Shown here: positions 25,611 to 34,500 of the stretch, piece by piece | Numbering within the stretch: position 1 is the first letter of the stretch | Layout of the letters: each line of letters begins with the position of its first letter | Assembly (NCBI GenBank): GCA_039033415.1 | Contig: JBCCCR010000044.1 | Coordinates: 1-37,487 of the forward strand | Reading direction: 5' to 3' | DNA from: Pseudomonadota bacterium | GTDB taxonomy: Bacteria > Pseudomonadota > Gammaproteobacteria > Xanthomonadales > SZUA-38 | Length of the DNA: 37,487 bases | Notes under the pieces: generated by a model | The model's input: the letters and a program-made list of their open reading frames with translations, nothing else | Told to the model about the DNA's origin: nothing | The model's database searches: none | Program-made: the position numbers and the translations under genes

Positions 25611-27044
25611 TCACGCGTGTGTGTCGGATGGAAATCGCACCACCACCTTTAGGCCACCCAGCGCAGACGGCAACGCCTCCACCGTGGCGTCATGAGCGTC
25701 GGCAATACTTTTCACAATCGCCAGACCGAGACCGGCACCGCCGGTGGAACGGGCGCGCGAGCCCTCAACTCGATACAGCGGATCGAACAGCTTCGACAGG
25801 TGTTCAGGGTCGACGCCCGGTGGCGAATCTTCCCAGGATAGCTCCCAGGCATCCGGCGTTCTTGTCAGCGATACGCGGATCTCGATCGGCGGATCGGAGT
25901 AGCGGCGGCTGTTGCTCAGCAGATTGGCGAGAAGCTGCCGCAACCGAAAAACATCCCCGGCGATGGTCACATCGGGCAATGGGTCGAGGGCGACATCACC
26001 CGCCTCATCGCTGAAATCCTGAAGCAGGCCGGACAGGCTCATCGGCTCGCGATTGACGAGATTCCCGCCAGCATCCGAAACCGACAGAACAAAGAGATCT
26101 TCGACCAGATAGGTCAGGCGGTCAGCTTCCTGCGCCAGCGATGTTAGCGCCTCATCATTTAGCTCCCGCACCCCGTCCTGAAGCGCGTGGATTTCGCCTT
26201 TGATCACCGCCAATGGTGTTCTCAGCTCGTGGGAAATTTCGGCTATCCACTTGCGCTGCTGATCTCGGTGGCCCGCAAGCGCCACACCAAGCTGGTTGAC
26301 GTCCTGGCTGAGCCGCTCCAGCTCATCGCCGCTCTTCACGCTCACGCGCTGCCCGTAGTTACCCGTCGCCAGTTCACGAACCCCCTCGGCAAGACGCGGC
26401 AGCGGCGCGGTTAAAGCACGCGCCATCCACAGGGAGGCGAAGGCGGCCGCCAGCATAGCGCCAACGCCGATGACCAGAGCACTGCGAGACTGGCGACGGG
26501 CGAAGTCCAAATCGACGTTTCGTTCGAGCGTTGGCGTTGGCAGAACCATCAGGAACCCGATGGATTGTCCCCTGAGTTCAAGCGTTTCCCGCCGACCCTG
26601 GTCGAAAGGCTCACGAGTGCCAGCGACGATTTTACCGGCAACATCCACCACGGTGACCCGCTGCGCGATATCCAGGAGCGAACCTTGTCGTTGCGGTTCA
26701 GGTCGCCGCGGGGGCGGCTGGCTCCCGCGAGGCGGCGGGCGATGATTGCGCGGGCGTTCGCCGCGCGGGGGTGGACGGCCACCGGGCGTCTGGCTGAGCG
26801 AAAAACCGAAGCGCTGCCGCTGCTCCGGTGGCGGCAGCCGGAGGAAAGACCAGTCACCCTGCTCGTCGTAGGCTGCGACCAGCTGGCCTTTCAGCGTTTC
26901 GATCTCCAGCGACTCCCAGGTTGCCAGATAGTCGGAAAACCCCCGCTCAAAGCTTCGCCCCATCAGCACCGCCATCGCGGCGATCGCAACGAACGCGATG
27001 GCAACCGTGCCCAGAAACAGTTTGTGCCGAATGAGTAATGTCAT
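25611..27044 (-). CDS. baeS: BaeS-like sensor histidine kinase with a Pro/Arg-rich sensor insert
   Basis: This 477-residue inner-membrane kinase has TM1 at about 10-28, a periplasmic domain of about 29-185, TM2 at about 187-207 and a HAMP domain at about 208-262. A HisKA domain follows (IAEISHELRTPLAVIKGEI, His272), then HATPase (N box LLANLLSNSRRYSD, G1 DSPPGV, G2 TGGAGLGLAIVKSI). The unusual G1 box matches E. coli BaeS (DSAPGV), which supports the assignment along with the linked BaeR. Residues about 87-120 form a low-complexity run of Pro, Arg and Gly (GGRPPPRGERPRN then HRPPPRGSQPPPRRPEP) in the periplasmic sensor, which I do not know from the E. coli protein. The ATG at 27044 begins the first membrane helix. 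It is first of a two-gene operon and divergent from the spy-like gene. Confidence 0.92.
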   Translation of the reverse strand: MTLLIRHKLFLGTVAIAFVAIAAMAVLMGRSFERGFSDYLATWESLEIETLKGQLVAAYDEQGDWSFLRLPPPEQRQRFGFSLSQTPGGRPPPRGERPRNHRPPPRGSQPPPRRPEPQRQGSLLDIAQRVTVVDVAGKIVAGTREPFDQGRRETLELRGQSIGFLMVLPTPTLERNVDLDFARRQSRSALVIGVGAMLAAAFASLWMARALTAPLPRLAEGVRELATGNYGQRVSVKSGDELERLSQDVNQLGVALAGHRDQQRKWIAEISHELRTPLAVIKGEIHALQDGVRELNDEALTSLAQEADRLTYLVEDLFVLSVSDAGGNLVNREPMSLSGLLQDFSDEAGDVALDPLPDVTIAGDVFRLRQLLANLLSNSRRYSDPPIEIRVSLTRTPDAWELSWEDSPPGVDPEHLSKLFDPLYRVEGSRARSTGGAGLGLAIVKSIADAHDATVEALPSALGGLKVVVRFPSDTHA

Positions 27045-27118
27045 GGATCAGCGGCCCAGCAAGGCCGAAATCATAGCAGTGCTTAACGGGTTCTTAACGC
27101 CTGCAGCGATTTCTCCTT

Positions 27119-27136
27119 CCTTTCTCCACATTTGCT
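27119..27136 (+). promoter_or_regulatory. BaeR-box-like sequence upstream of the spy-like gene
   Basis: CCTTTCTCCACATTTGCT resembles the E. coli BaeR box as I recall it (TTTTTCTCCATDATTGGC). The TTTCTCCA core matches, and several later positions agree. It lies 63 bases before the spy-like ATG, inside the 154-base baeS/spy divergent region. Similarity is partial, so this is a candidate only. Confidence 0.45.
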
Positions 27137-27198
27137 GCACCGAGCCTGTCGATTCCAAGCCTAACTTCTCAGACTCTGACACACGACGGAGAAAGACC

Positions 27199-27570
27199 AT
27201 GAAAGCAACCATGATGCTAATGCTGTTCGCCTGCTGCAGTATCCAGCTGGCCGAAGCCCAGCCCGATCGAGAACGCAACGGCGAGCGCCGTGGCCCGCCA
27301 CCTCACCATCGTGCACTCGAATCGCTGAACCTGAGCGCGGAGCAGCGTGACGCCGCTGAAGAGCTCTTTCAGTCGCACCGGCAGCAAATGCGAGACCTTC
27401 GCGAAAGCGGCGGGAGCTGCGAGGATCACTCGCTCCTGAAACAGCAGCTGGACGATGATCTACAGGCGCTGCTGACGCCGGAACAGTTCAGCACGCTGGA
27501 GGAGCAGCGCGCGAATCGACCGGCCCGAAACGGCCGCCGCAAGGAATGCGAAGACGGAGTTACGCCGTGA
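27199..27570 (+). CDS. Spy/CpxP-like periplasmic protein
   Basis: This 123-residue precursor has a signal peptide (MKATMMLMLFACCSIQLAEA) and a charged linker, RNGERRGPPPHHR. A helical part follows, with two LTxxQ-type motifs, LNLSAEQRDAAEELF and LLTPEQFSTLEEQR, the hallmark of the Spy/CpxP chaperone family. Two cysteines (GSCED and KECED) lie in the mature part and may form a disulfide. GGAG sits 8 bases before ATG 27199, an excellent ribosome site. The gene is divergent from baeS, with a BaeR-box-like sequence between. In E. coli, spy is a BaeR and CpxR target whose product guards periplasmic proteins from aggregation. The last 4 bases overlap the start I propose for the heme peroxidase, so the two are probably translated together. 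Confidence 0.85.
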   Translation: MKATMMLMLFACCSIQLAEAQPDRERNGERRGPPPHHRALESLNLSAEQRDAAEELFQSHRQQMRDLRESGGSCEDHSLLKQQLDDDLQALLTPEQFSTLEEQRANRPARNGRRKECEDGVTP

Positions 27571-29378
27571 TCGCCCCGCGAACGAAACAGAACCCGTCAG
27601 GTTTGCCGCCAACGCTTTCGGCCGCCGCACTGACGGTCGTCCTCGGCGTCTGGGCAACGCCACAGGGTCTGGCTCAACCGGCGCGAAACGCTGAGACCGC
27701 GGGCCCGGCTGTGGAAGAGCAGGCGGAAGCGCTACTGCGTGAAGCGGATGAGCGCGGCAGCGAAAGCTCGCCGGTCAGGCGGCTGCGCCGCGAGCAGCAG
27801 GAAGATGGACGAGGCGACCGCCGGGGCAACGGCGACGGTTTGACCTCAAACCGCCTCGTCCCATCCATAGACGGCCGCAACAACAATCGGACAAACCCGG
27901 ACAGCAACGCGAGCCATACCGCACTCGCGCGGTTGGCCCCGGCGGCCTACACAGACGCCATCAGCACGCCCGCCGGCCTCGACCGACCCTCAGCGCGTTT
28001 GATCAGCAATCAGGTCAGCGCCCAAGCTGAAGAGCGGCCAAACACCCTGCGGCTGTCGAGCTTTCTCTGGCAATGGGGTCAGTTTCTTGATCACGACCTC
28101 GACCTCACGGATGGCGCTGACCCGGCCGAGGCCTTTAACGTTGACGTCCCGCGCGGCGACCCGTGGTTTGATCCCGCCGCCACCGGTGCCATCGAAATCC
28201 TGCTCAATCGATCCCTTTATGACACGGCAACCGGCACCGGTGCGGACAATCCGCGGCAGCAAATCAACGAAATCACGGGATGGATCGACGGGTCAAACGT
28301 CTACGGCTCCGATCTGGAGCGCGCCGAGGCGCTTCGTGAATCGGACGACAGCGGGCGACTGCGCGTGAGCGCAGGTAACCTGCTGCCGTTCAACGTCGAT
28401 GGCCTGGCCAATGCCGGTGGCGAAAGCAGCGAGTTGTTTCTAGCCGGCGATCCCCGCGCGAATGAGCAGATCGGCCTGGCCGCGATGCATACCCTCTTTG
28501 TACGCGAGCATAATCGACAGGTAGCACGACTGGCTGCGGCCAATCCGGGGCTCACCGGCGACGAGCTCTACGCCCAGGCACGCAGGATGGTGATCGGGTT
28601 GCTGCAGGTCATCACCTATGAAGAATTCCTGCCGGCGCTGCTGGGGCCTGGCGCGCTGGACGACTACCGCGGCTACAACCCTCGCGTCGACGCCCGAATC
28701 GTCAACGAGTTCTCGACGGCTTCGTACCGTATGGGCCACACCCTGCTGCCGCCGATTCTGCTGCGACTGAACCGGGCCATGAACGAGTCGTCGTTTGGAC
28801 ACCTATCGCTGGCTGACGCCTTCTTTTCACCCGCCAGGCTCACGGACGAAGGAGGCATCGAGCCGCTGCTGCGCGGCATGTCGCGTCAGCTCTCCCAGGA
28901 CTTTGACGTCTATGTGGTCGACGAAGTGCGCAACTTCCTGTTCGGGCTACCCGGTTCCGGCGGCTTTGACCTGGTGTCGCTCAACATTCAGCGCGGCCGG
29001 GATCACGGCCTGCCGGATTACAACAGCCTTAGGCAGGCTATGGGGCTAGCGCCGGTGCGAACCCTGGAGGCGATCAGCAGTGACCCTGAAGTCACACGCC
29101 GGCTGCTGGCCACCTATGACTCGCCCGACCAGGTAGACGCCTGGATCGGGGGGCTGGCAGAAGACGCCCAGGAGGGCGCCATGGTCGGTGAGCTGGTTGG
29201 CGCGGTCATCGCCGATCAGTTCGAACGCCTCCGTGACGGTGACCGATTCTGGTATACGCGGATCCTCAATCGCGGGCAGCGCCAGGAGGTCGAGCAGACC
29301 CGCCTCGCTGACGTCATCCGGCGGAATACCACGATCGGTGCCGAGCTCGGTGATCGGGACGTGTTTCGCGTCGACTAA
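27567..29378 (+). CDS. Exported animal-type heme peroxidase
   Basis: This protein belongs to the peroxidase-cyclooxygenase superfamily (lactoperoxidase/peroxinectin type), which oxidises substrates with H2O2. From GTG 27567 it has 603 residues: signal peptide (to about ...GVWATPQGLA), an Arg/Glu-rich spacer, then the heme domain. Key sites are the distal His (about 176) in WQWGQFLDHDLDLT, the GDPRANEQ segment with the probable catalytic Arg (about 297), LFVREHNRQ, the proximal His (about 391) in SYRMGHTLLP, and LNIQRGRDHGLPDYN. An ATG at 27546 is in frame, but its AAGGA abuts the codon. GTG 27567 has GGAG 7 bases upstream and overlaps the preceding stop as GTGA. Bacterial members have been linked to oxidative defence and halogenation; the substrate here is unknown. 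Co-transcription with the Spy-like gene suggests an envelope-stress role. Confidence 0.9.
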   Translation: MIAPRTKQNPSGLPPTLSAAALTVVLGVWATPQGLAQPARNAETAGPAVEEQAEALLREADERGSESSPVRRLRREQQEDGRGDRRGNGDGLTSNRLVPSIDGRNNNRTNPDSNASHTALARLAPAAYTDAISTPAGLDRPSARLISNQVSAQAEERPNTLRLSSFLWQWGQFLDHDLDLTDGADPAEAFNVDVPRGDPWFDPAATGAIEILLNRSLYDTATGTGADNPRQQINEITGWIDGSNVYGSDLERAEALRESDDSGRLRVSAGNLLPFNVDGLANAGGESSELFLAGDPRANEQIGLAAMHTLFVREHNRQVARLAAANPGLTGDELYAQARRMVIGLLQVITYEEFLPALLGPGALDDYRGYNPRVDARIVNEFSTASYRMGHTLLPPILLRLNRAMNESSFGHLSLADAFFSPARLTDEGGIEPLLRGMSRQLSQDFDVYVVDEVRNFLFGLPGSGGFDLVSLNIQRGRDHGLPDYNSLRQAMGLAPVRTLEAISSDPEVTRRLLATYDSPDQVDAWIGGLAEDAQEGAMVGELVGAVIADQFERLRDGDRFWYTRILNRGQRQEVEQTRLADVIRRNTTIGAELGDRDVFRVD

Positions 29379-29384
29379 CACTAT

Positions 29385-29419
29385 CCGCTGCAGGTGTCTT
29401 TCCAAGGCACCTGCAGCGG
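29385..29419. terminator. Long perfect hairpin between peroxidase and sigma factor genes
   Basis: CCGCTGCAGGTG pairs perfectly with CACCTGCAGCGG. The inner TCTT/AAGG extends the stem to about 16 pairs (one G-U) around a TCC loop. It starts 6 bases after the peroxidase stop. No T-run follows on either strand, so it may act as a transcript-end stabiliser or attenuator rather than a classic terminator. Confidence 0.6.
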
Positions 29420-29505
29420 CACCCCGACCACCTGCTGGTTGCGGGCGTGAGTCGATTGTGCAACATTTTCGACTGTCCCCCAGCAACCCAGCAGGAGTTT
29501 TGGCC

Positions 29506-30060
29506 TTGTCCGCCAGTGTGACCATGCTGCTTGCGGCCCACCGCAACGGTGATTCGGCTGCCCTCAATCAGCTTGCCGCCTCTCTTTACCCCGAACTCAA
29601 GGCTATGGCCCGCCGCCGCGCCGCCGGCGGGGCTGGCAGCGGCGCGACCACGCTCGTTCACGAAACCTTCGTCAAACTCCTGGCCGGAGGAGACCTCGTT
29701 GCCGAAGATCGAAAGCAGTTTTTTGGCCTGGCGGCGACCATCATGCGGCAGATCATTATCGACGAAATCCGCTACATCACCGCCGGCAAGCGCGCGCGAC
29801 AGGAAGTGACACTGGCCGACACGCTCATCGGTGACGAGGGCCACGAACGCGCCGAGTTCCTCTTGCAGGTTGATGAAATGCTGAAGATTGTCGAGCAGGA
29901 GGATGAGCGCCTGGCGAGGGTGTTCGAATGCCGCTATTTTGCCGGCTTGACCACCGGCGAGACCTCAGAAGCGCTCGACATATCCGTTCGCTCAGTCGAG
30001 CGGCTGTGGTCGACCGCGCGAGCGCGGATCGCCGCGCTGATGGATGAGAGCAACGCCTGA
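29506..30060 (+). CDS. ECF sigma factor, Sig-70_X6/Sigma70_ECF type
   Basis: This 184-residue sigma factor has region 2 with LYPELKAMARRRAAG...TTLVHETFVKLLAGG and DRKQFFGLAATIMRQIIIDEIRYITAGKRARQ, and region 4 with DERLARVFECRYFAGLTTGETSEALDISVRSVERLWSTARARI. This style (TIGR02999-like) is often found near Ser/Thr kinases or outer-envelope genes. I propose the start TTG 29506, giving SASVTMLLAAHRNGD as in relatives. AGGAG lies 8 bases upstream, whereas ATG 29524 would cut into the conserved start and lacks a ribosome site. No anti-sigma gene or kinase is adjacent: downstream lies a convergent OMP gene, upstream the peroxidase beyond a hairpin. What activates it and what it transcribes cannot be told from this window. 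Confidence 0.87.
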   Translation: MSASVTMLLAAHRNGDSAALNQLAASLYPELKAMARRRAAGGAGSGATTLVHETFVKLLAGGDLVAEDRKQFFGLAATIMRQIIIDEIRYITAGKRARQEVTLADTLIGDEGHERAEFLLQVDEMLKIVEQEDERLARVFECRYFAGLTTGETSEALDISVRSVERLWSTARARIAALMDESNA

Positions 30061-30205
30061 GCGTCTCCCAGGCCAGGATCAACCTCGGCAACCTCTCCGG
30101 CCTTGAGCTCAAGAAACTGCTTCGCCCCATCACCCGGGTCCAGCCGCTTTAGCCGTGCTGCCAGCGAAGGCGACTGATCCTGGACCGTTCCCGCCATGAC
30201 CTTCC

Positions 30206-31519
30206 TCAAAACGTGTGGGTCAGGCTGACCATCACCCGATCCTGCTGTGAAAATTGCCCAAACAAGCCGCTGGCCCGCCCGCTGAACGACTGCATGGCAA
30301 GCTCCACGGATGTGCTGTCGTTAATCGCGTAGTCGGCGCTCAGCGACACAAGATCATCGTCGTCGGTAAAGGACCGGTACCAGCGTGCTTCCAGGCCCAG
30401 CGCGTCATAAGCGAAGGTGCGACGAATAAACACCGTACCGATACGGTCAGTTTGGGGTCGCACCAGCGTGTCCGGTGCGTTGGGAATCGAGTCAACCACG
30501 TATTGGATATTGATAAAGGCGCCCAAGGGTCCATCGAGGTCGAGGCCCAGAGCTCCGCGATGCTGGTTCAGTTCCCGCGTCTGAAGCCCTGCCGGACCCC
30601 GAAGATTAAACACCCGATCGGGCTGATAGGCGTATTCCGCTCGCAGCACGCTGGCGCCCAACCCAAGGTCGAAGCTGAAACCCAAGACCTCACGGCGCTC
30701 ATAAAAACGTTCGATTACCGGACCTTTGGAACCGGTGAGCAGACGCCCGAGCGGTTCCGGGTCGATCCCTGAGTAGGCAACGGCGCTGAATTCCGCGCTG
30801 GCAAACTGGCGGGATAGCCGAAGTCCGACGGCCGTATCGCTGAGCCCCATGCCAGGCTGCACCGTTTCGAGCACCGGTGCTGGGCCATTCGAGTTCGTGG
30901 GTGCGCCAAAACGAAATCTGGGAGCGGTAAGTTCGAACCAGGCTCCAGCCCGCGGAATCGTGTGGCCCGTAGCATCGGGCACCAGGGCGAGCTCGCCGCG
31001 CCAGCTGCCGAAGCTGTAGTCGAAATAGGCGCTCCATAAACTCGTTCGGGAATCGGCAAAGTCGTCGATGATGAACTCCCGAAAATCCTGGGGGTTAACC
31101 ACGTCGAGCACCTTGATGCCGTCCAGTCGCCCCCACACGATCTGCTGTTTTCCAAAGCGCGCCAGACCCCGATCTGAGCGAAATTCCAGATAGAAATCCC
31201 GCAGCTCCAGGCTTCCGCTGTTGCCCAGCTCCAGTGGCCGTGAACCACGGCTGTAGTTGTCCCGCGGCACCCTGCCCGGTTCCAGCGCTTCGTGAGCGTC
31301 CAGCCGAACGCGCGCTGACGTCACCAGCAGGCGGTCGGGACCAAAGCTGACCGACAACGACGGATCGAGCTCCAGCTGACCCTGATTGAGGCTGCTGCTG
31401 TCTCCATAGCCGTAGCTCAAAACGGACCGCAGGGCCATGGCATCAACCTCTGCGGCAAAACTCGCCAGGGGTTGAACGAACAGCGCGGTGAGCAACACGA
31501 ATCGAGCAGCGCGAGTCAT
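30206..31519 (-). CDS. DUF1302-type outer-membrane protein
   Basis: This 437-residue precursor has signal peptide MTRAARFVLLTALFVQPLASFA and a beta-rich body with alternating hydrophobic strands (LELRDFYLEFRSDRGLARFGKQQIVWGRLDGIKVLDVVNPQDF is characteristic of the family). It ends MVSLTHTF with the terminal Phe typical of barrels. The ATG at 31519 follows the upstream stop by only 4 bases, with GGAGAG as ribosome site inside the preceding gene. Family members are commonly found with MMPL/RND transporters and LolA-like or DUF1329 proteins and are thought to be the outer-membrane part of lipid or hydrophobic-compound trafficking. Here it ends a three-gene operon, in keeping with that. The frame extends to 31624, but that part lies inside the RND gene and is not used. 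Confidence 0.85.
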   Translation of the reverse strand: MTRAARFVLLTALFVQPLASFAAEVDAMALRSVLSYGYGDSSSLNQGQLELDPSLSVSFGPDRLLVTSARVRLDAHEALEPGRVPRDNYSRGSRPLELGNSGSLELRDFYLEFRSDRGLARFGKQQIVWGRLDGIKVLDVVNPQDFREFIIDDFADSRTSLWSAYFDYSFGSWRGELALVPDATGHTIPRAGAWFELTAPRFRFGAPTNSNGPAPVLETVQPGMGLSDTAVGLRLSRQFASAEFSAVAYSGIDPEPLGRLLTGSKGPVIERFYERREVLGFSFDLGLGASVLRAEYAYQPDRVFNLRGPAGLQTRELNQHRGALGLDLDGPLGAFINIQYVVDSIPNAPDTLVRPQTDRIGTVFIRRTFAYDALGLEARWYRSFTDDDDLVSLSADYAINDSTSVELAMQSFSGRASGLFGQFSQQDRVMVSLTHTF

Positions 31520-31523
31520 TCCC

Positions 31524-34500
31524 TTACTCTCCGAGGCTCTGCGCAAATTCACGGCCGAGGCCGCGGCCGAGGGTTTGCGGTTCAAACAGCCGACTCGCCA
31601 GGGGCTGTGAATAGTTGGTGTCATAGAACGTAAACACCGTCTGGTGTCCGGTCTGATGATTCACCGCAAGGATCTCTTCTGCGGTCCAGATTCCATCGAC
31701 CTGGACCACTCGACCGACGGTGATCGTCTTCAGGGGTCGTCCCTTGAAGTCGCTGAACTCGATGCGTTGTGGCATCCAGGTCGCTTCATCGACCACGGCG
31801 GCGAATCCGCCATAACCCAGTTCGCGGGCAATTTTTTTTGATTTCGGAGTCCCCGCAATATGATGTATAGCGCTGGCGCCGACCCTCTCAGTCCGGTCAT
31901 AGCTGAAGTCCCAGTCATCCAGCGCAAACTTCAGCTCCGACTGTATGTCTTCATACGAGAAGTCGGTGCCCAGAAAGCTCTTGCCGCGCTGGGAAGCCGG
32001 AATCCGTCGAACCTTGCGGCTTGCGGGCAGGTACATCCAGCGCTGGTCGGCCGCCGTGGACGCCGCATGGTCGTGACTCAAAAACGTGATATCCCGACTG
32101 CGCTTGGGTTCTAGGAACGTGATGCGGGTCTGTCGTGCATCTTCAGCCTTTTGCTTATGCACAATTGCCTCACGCAGTTCCACCTTGCCCCGCTTGTTGG
32201 TCAGGGTCATTTTCATGACACGACGCATGGTCGTCGCCTCTTCGCGCTCCGCGACGGCGGCGGCGATCTCGTTCGCGTCCCGGGGCGCAGCGGATGCATG
32301 GCTGCTGAAAAGGCCCGCGATCACCACGGCAATCAGCGTCAGGCTCACCACAACGTCAGCCGGCCGGCCCACCTTTGGCTTTTGTCCCCGGACAGCCTGC
32401 TCCGCAGAAAGCAACGCCGGAATCACCAGCAGCGCAGCCAGGTAGCTGGCCAGTGAGGCCACCGCCACCAGGCCACCGAACCGGATTAACGTTGGCAGAT
32501 CACTGACCAGCAATACGGAAAATCCCAAGCCCAGCGCCGCGGAGTTAAAGAAGCAGGCTCGCGCCACTGCCGGCAAGCGTTCCTCGGTCAGATCCGAGAC
32601 GCCCCCCTCAACGTCACCGGTGGCGCGAAGCCGGTCAACCAGATGAATGGCAAAATCGACGCCAACACCCACCGCAATAGCGGCGAACATCGAGGTGGCC
32701 GGCTCCAGATGCACGTTCAGAAAGCCCATGCAGGCATACAGAACGATGACCGTAAAGACCACAGGTACAACAGACAGTACCCCCGCCACGGCGGACCGGA
32801 AAACCACAATCGATGCGGCCAATACCAGGGTCAGTGACAGCAGCACGCTCTTGAAGTGAGAGGTCTGCAGACTGCGCATCCAGTGGTAGCTCACGTTGAC
32901 GTCGCCGCTCAGGGAAGCGGTCAGGCCCGGTCGGTTGAACTCCTCATTGATATAGCGCTGCATCGCCTCTACGGCCAGACGGGTTTCACTGAAATAGTGG
33001 GCATCGAGCACGCCGCGAATCAGGGCCCGCTGATTGTCGCCGTCGATCTCCTCCTCCAGATCCGTCGGGTCACCACTGATCGCATAGAGAAACAGCGTTT
33101 CGGCCAGCGCCTCGCTGGTGTCCGGGAGTACGCGGGCATCCAGCGATGCTTTTGGAAGCTCCTGGACTGCACCGTGGAGGTGGCTGAGATAGTCGACGAT
33201 CGAGACCGTCTTCTGCACATGCGGCAGCGTTTCAAAATACTGCTGCAGCGTGCGAACCTGCGTCATCACCTCGATGTCGAGCAGGCCGTCGGGCTGCGAG
33301 GTCTCAACCAGCACGTCGAGGAAAGCGGTGCCGGCGAAACGCTTATTGATGAGCTCGTCCGCAATCCGGATCGGTTCACCGGCGGCAAAATTCTCGACCT
33401 GCGAGCGATCGACGCGAAGCTGTAGCGCGCCGAACACCGCTATCACCGTCAGTGCGGCGAAGGTCAGCAGCGTGGTGCGATAGCGACGATGAGTGAACCG
33501 TCCTGCCGCACCCAGGGCACGACCAAGCGTACTCGGCTTGCCTTCCTTCCAGGTCGAGAAGGCGGGACTGGGGCGCGGCTTGGTGAGCACCAGCACGCTG
33601 GGCAGTACCAGGATCGAGAAAACCCACGCCAGCGCCACACCCAGGGCGGCAAACACGCCGAACCAGGTGATTGGGGGCATGATGGACATGGCCGCGATTC
33701 CAAGAAACCCAGCAATGGTTGTAATCGTGGTCAGGGTCACCGGACGGGCGACGGACGCCATCGCGCGCACGACCAGATCCCGGGTCTCAGCCTGCTCATC
33801 CATCGCCTTCAGTCGATAAAAGGCTGACAAAATATGAATAGCGTCCGCTACCGAGATGGCCACCAGGATGACCGGCAGCGCGTTGGTGATCGCGTAGTAG
33901 GGAATCCCACACCAGCCCATCACGCCAAGCGACCCCGCCGCAGAGCCAGCGACCACGAGGAGCGGGCCCGGCAGGGCAGAGCCACGGCGGAACGCCAGAA
34001 AAATGAAGCCCAGCACCACGACAAACACCAGCGGCTGAAGCTTACGAGCATCCTGGTCGATGTAGCTGCTCAGGTAGCCGCTGACAGCGCCTGAGCCAGC
34101 CACATGAACGGTCACACCGTCGAGTACCAGGTCATCGACCATCGCCACGACGGATCGATAGGTCTCATCGGCGGTCGCCGCATCTTCGAGCTCCGCCAGG
34201 ATGGCTGCGGCCGTACCGTCGCCACTGACCAGCGTTCCCTGGTGCGGCGTCATCCACCGCCAGCGCTGCTCGCTGTCCGCGATAAGTGTTTCTTGGGGCG
34301 CCAACGGATCAACGTAGGGGTCGATATTGATGGCGCCATCGTCACCGCTGATAGAAGACTCGGTGGCAAGGCTGGTGACGCGGTCGTAGCGAACATTCGG
34401 CAGGGCAGCGATTTGCTCCGACAGATCCGCCAGGGCCGTCAACACGTCGGGCCGAAAGATTGACCCGTTTTCGTTGCTCACCAGGGCGACCGCAATGGTG

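Noticed and set aside
27546-27566. ATG 27546 as the heme peroxidase start
   Set aside because: Its AAGGA touches the codon, too close to act. GTG 27567 has GGAG at 7 bases and couples to the preceding stop. Not excluded.
29934-30209. Minus-strand 91-codon frame antisense to the sigma factor 3' end
   Set aside because: No recognisable domain, overlap with a well-supported gene, no clear ribosome site. Bases 30061-30205 are left as intergenic between convergent genes.
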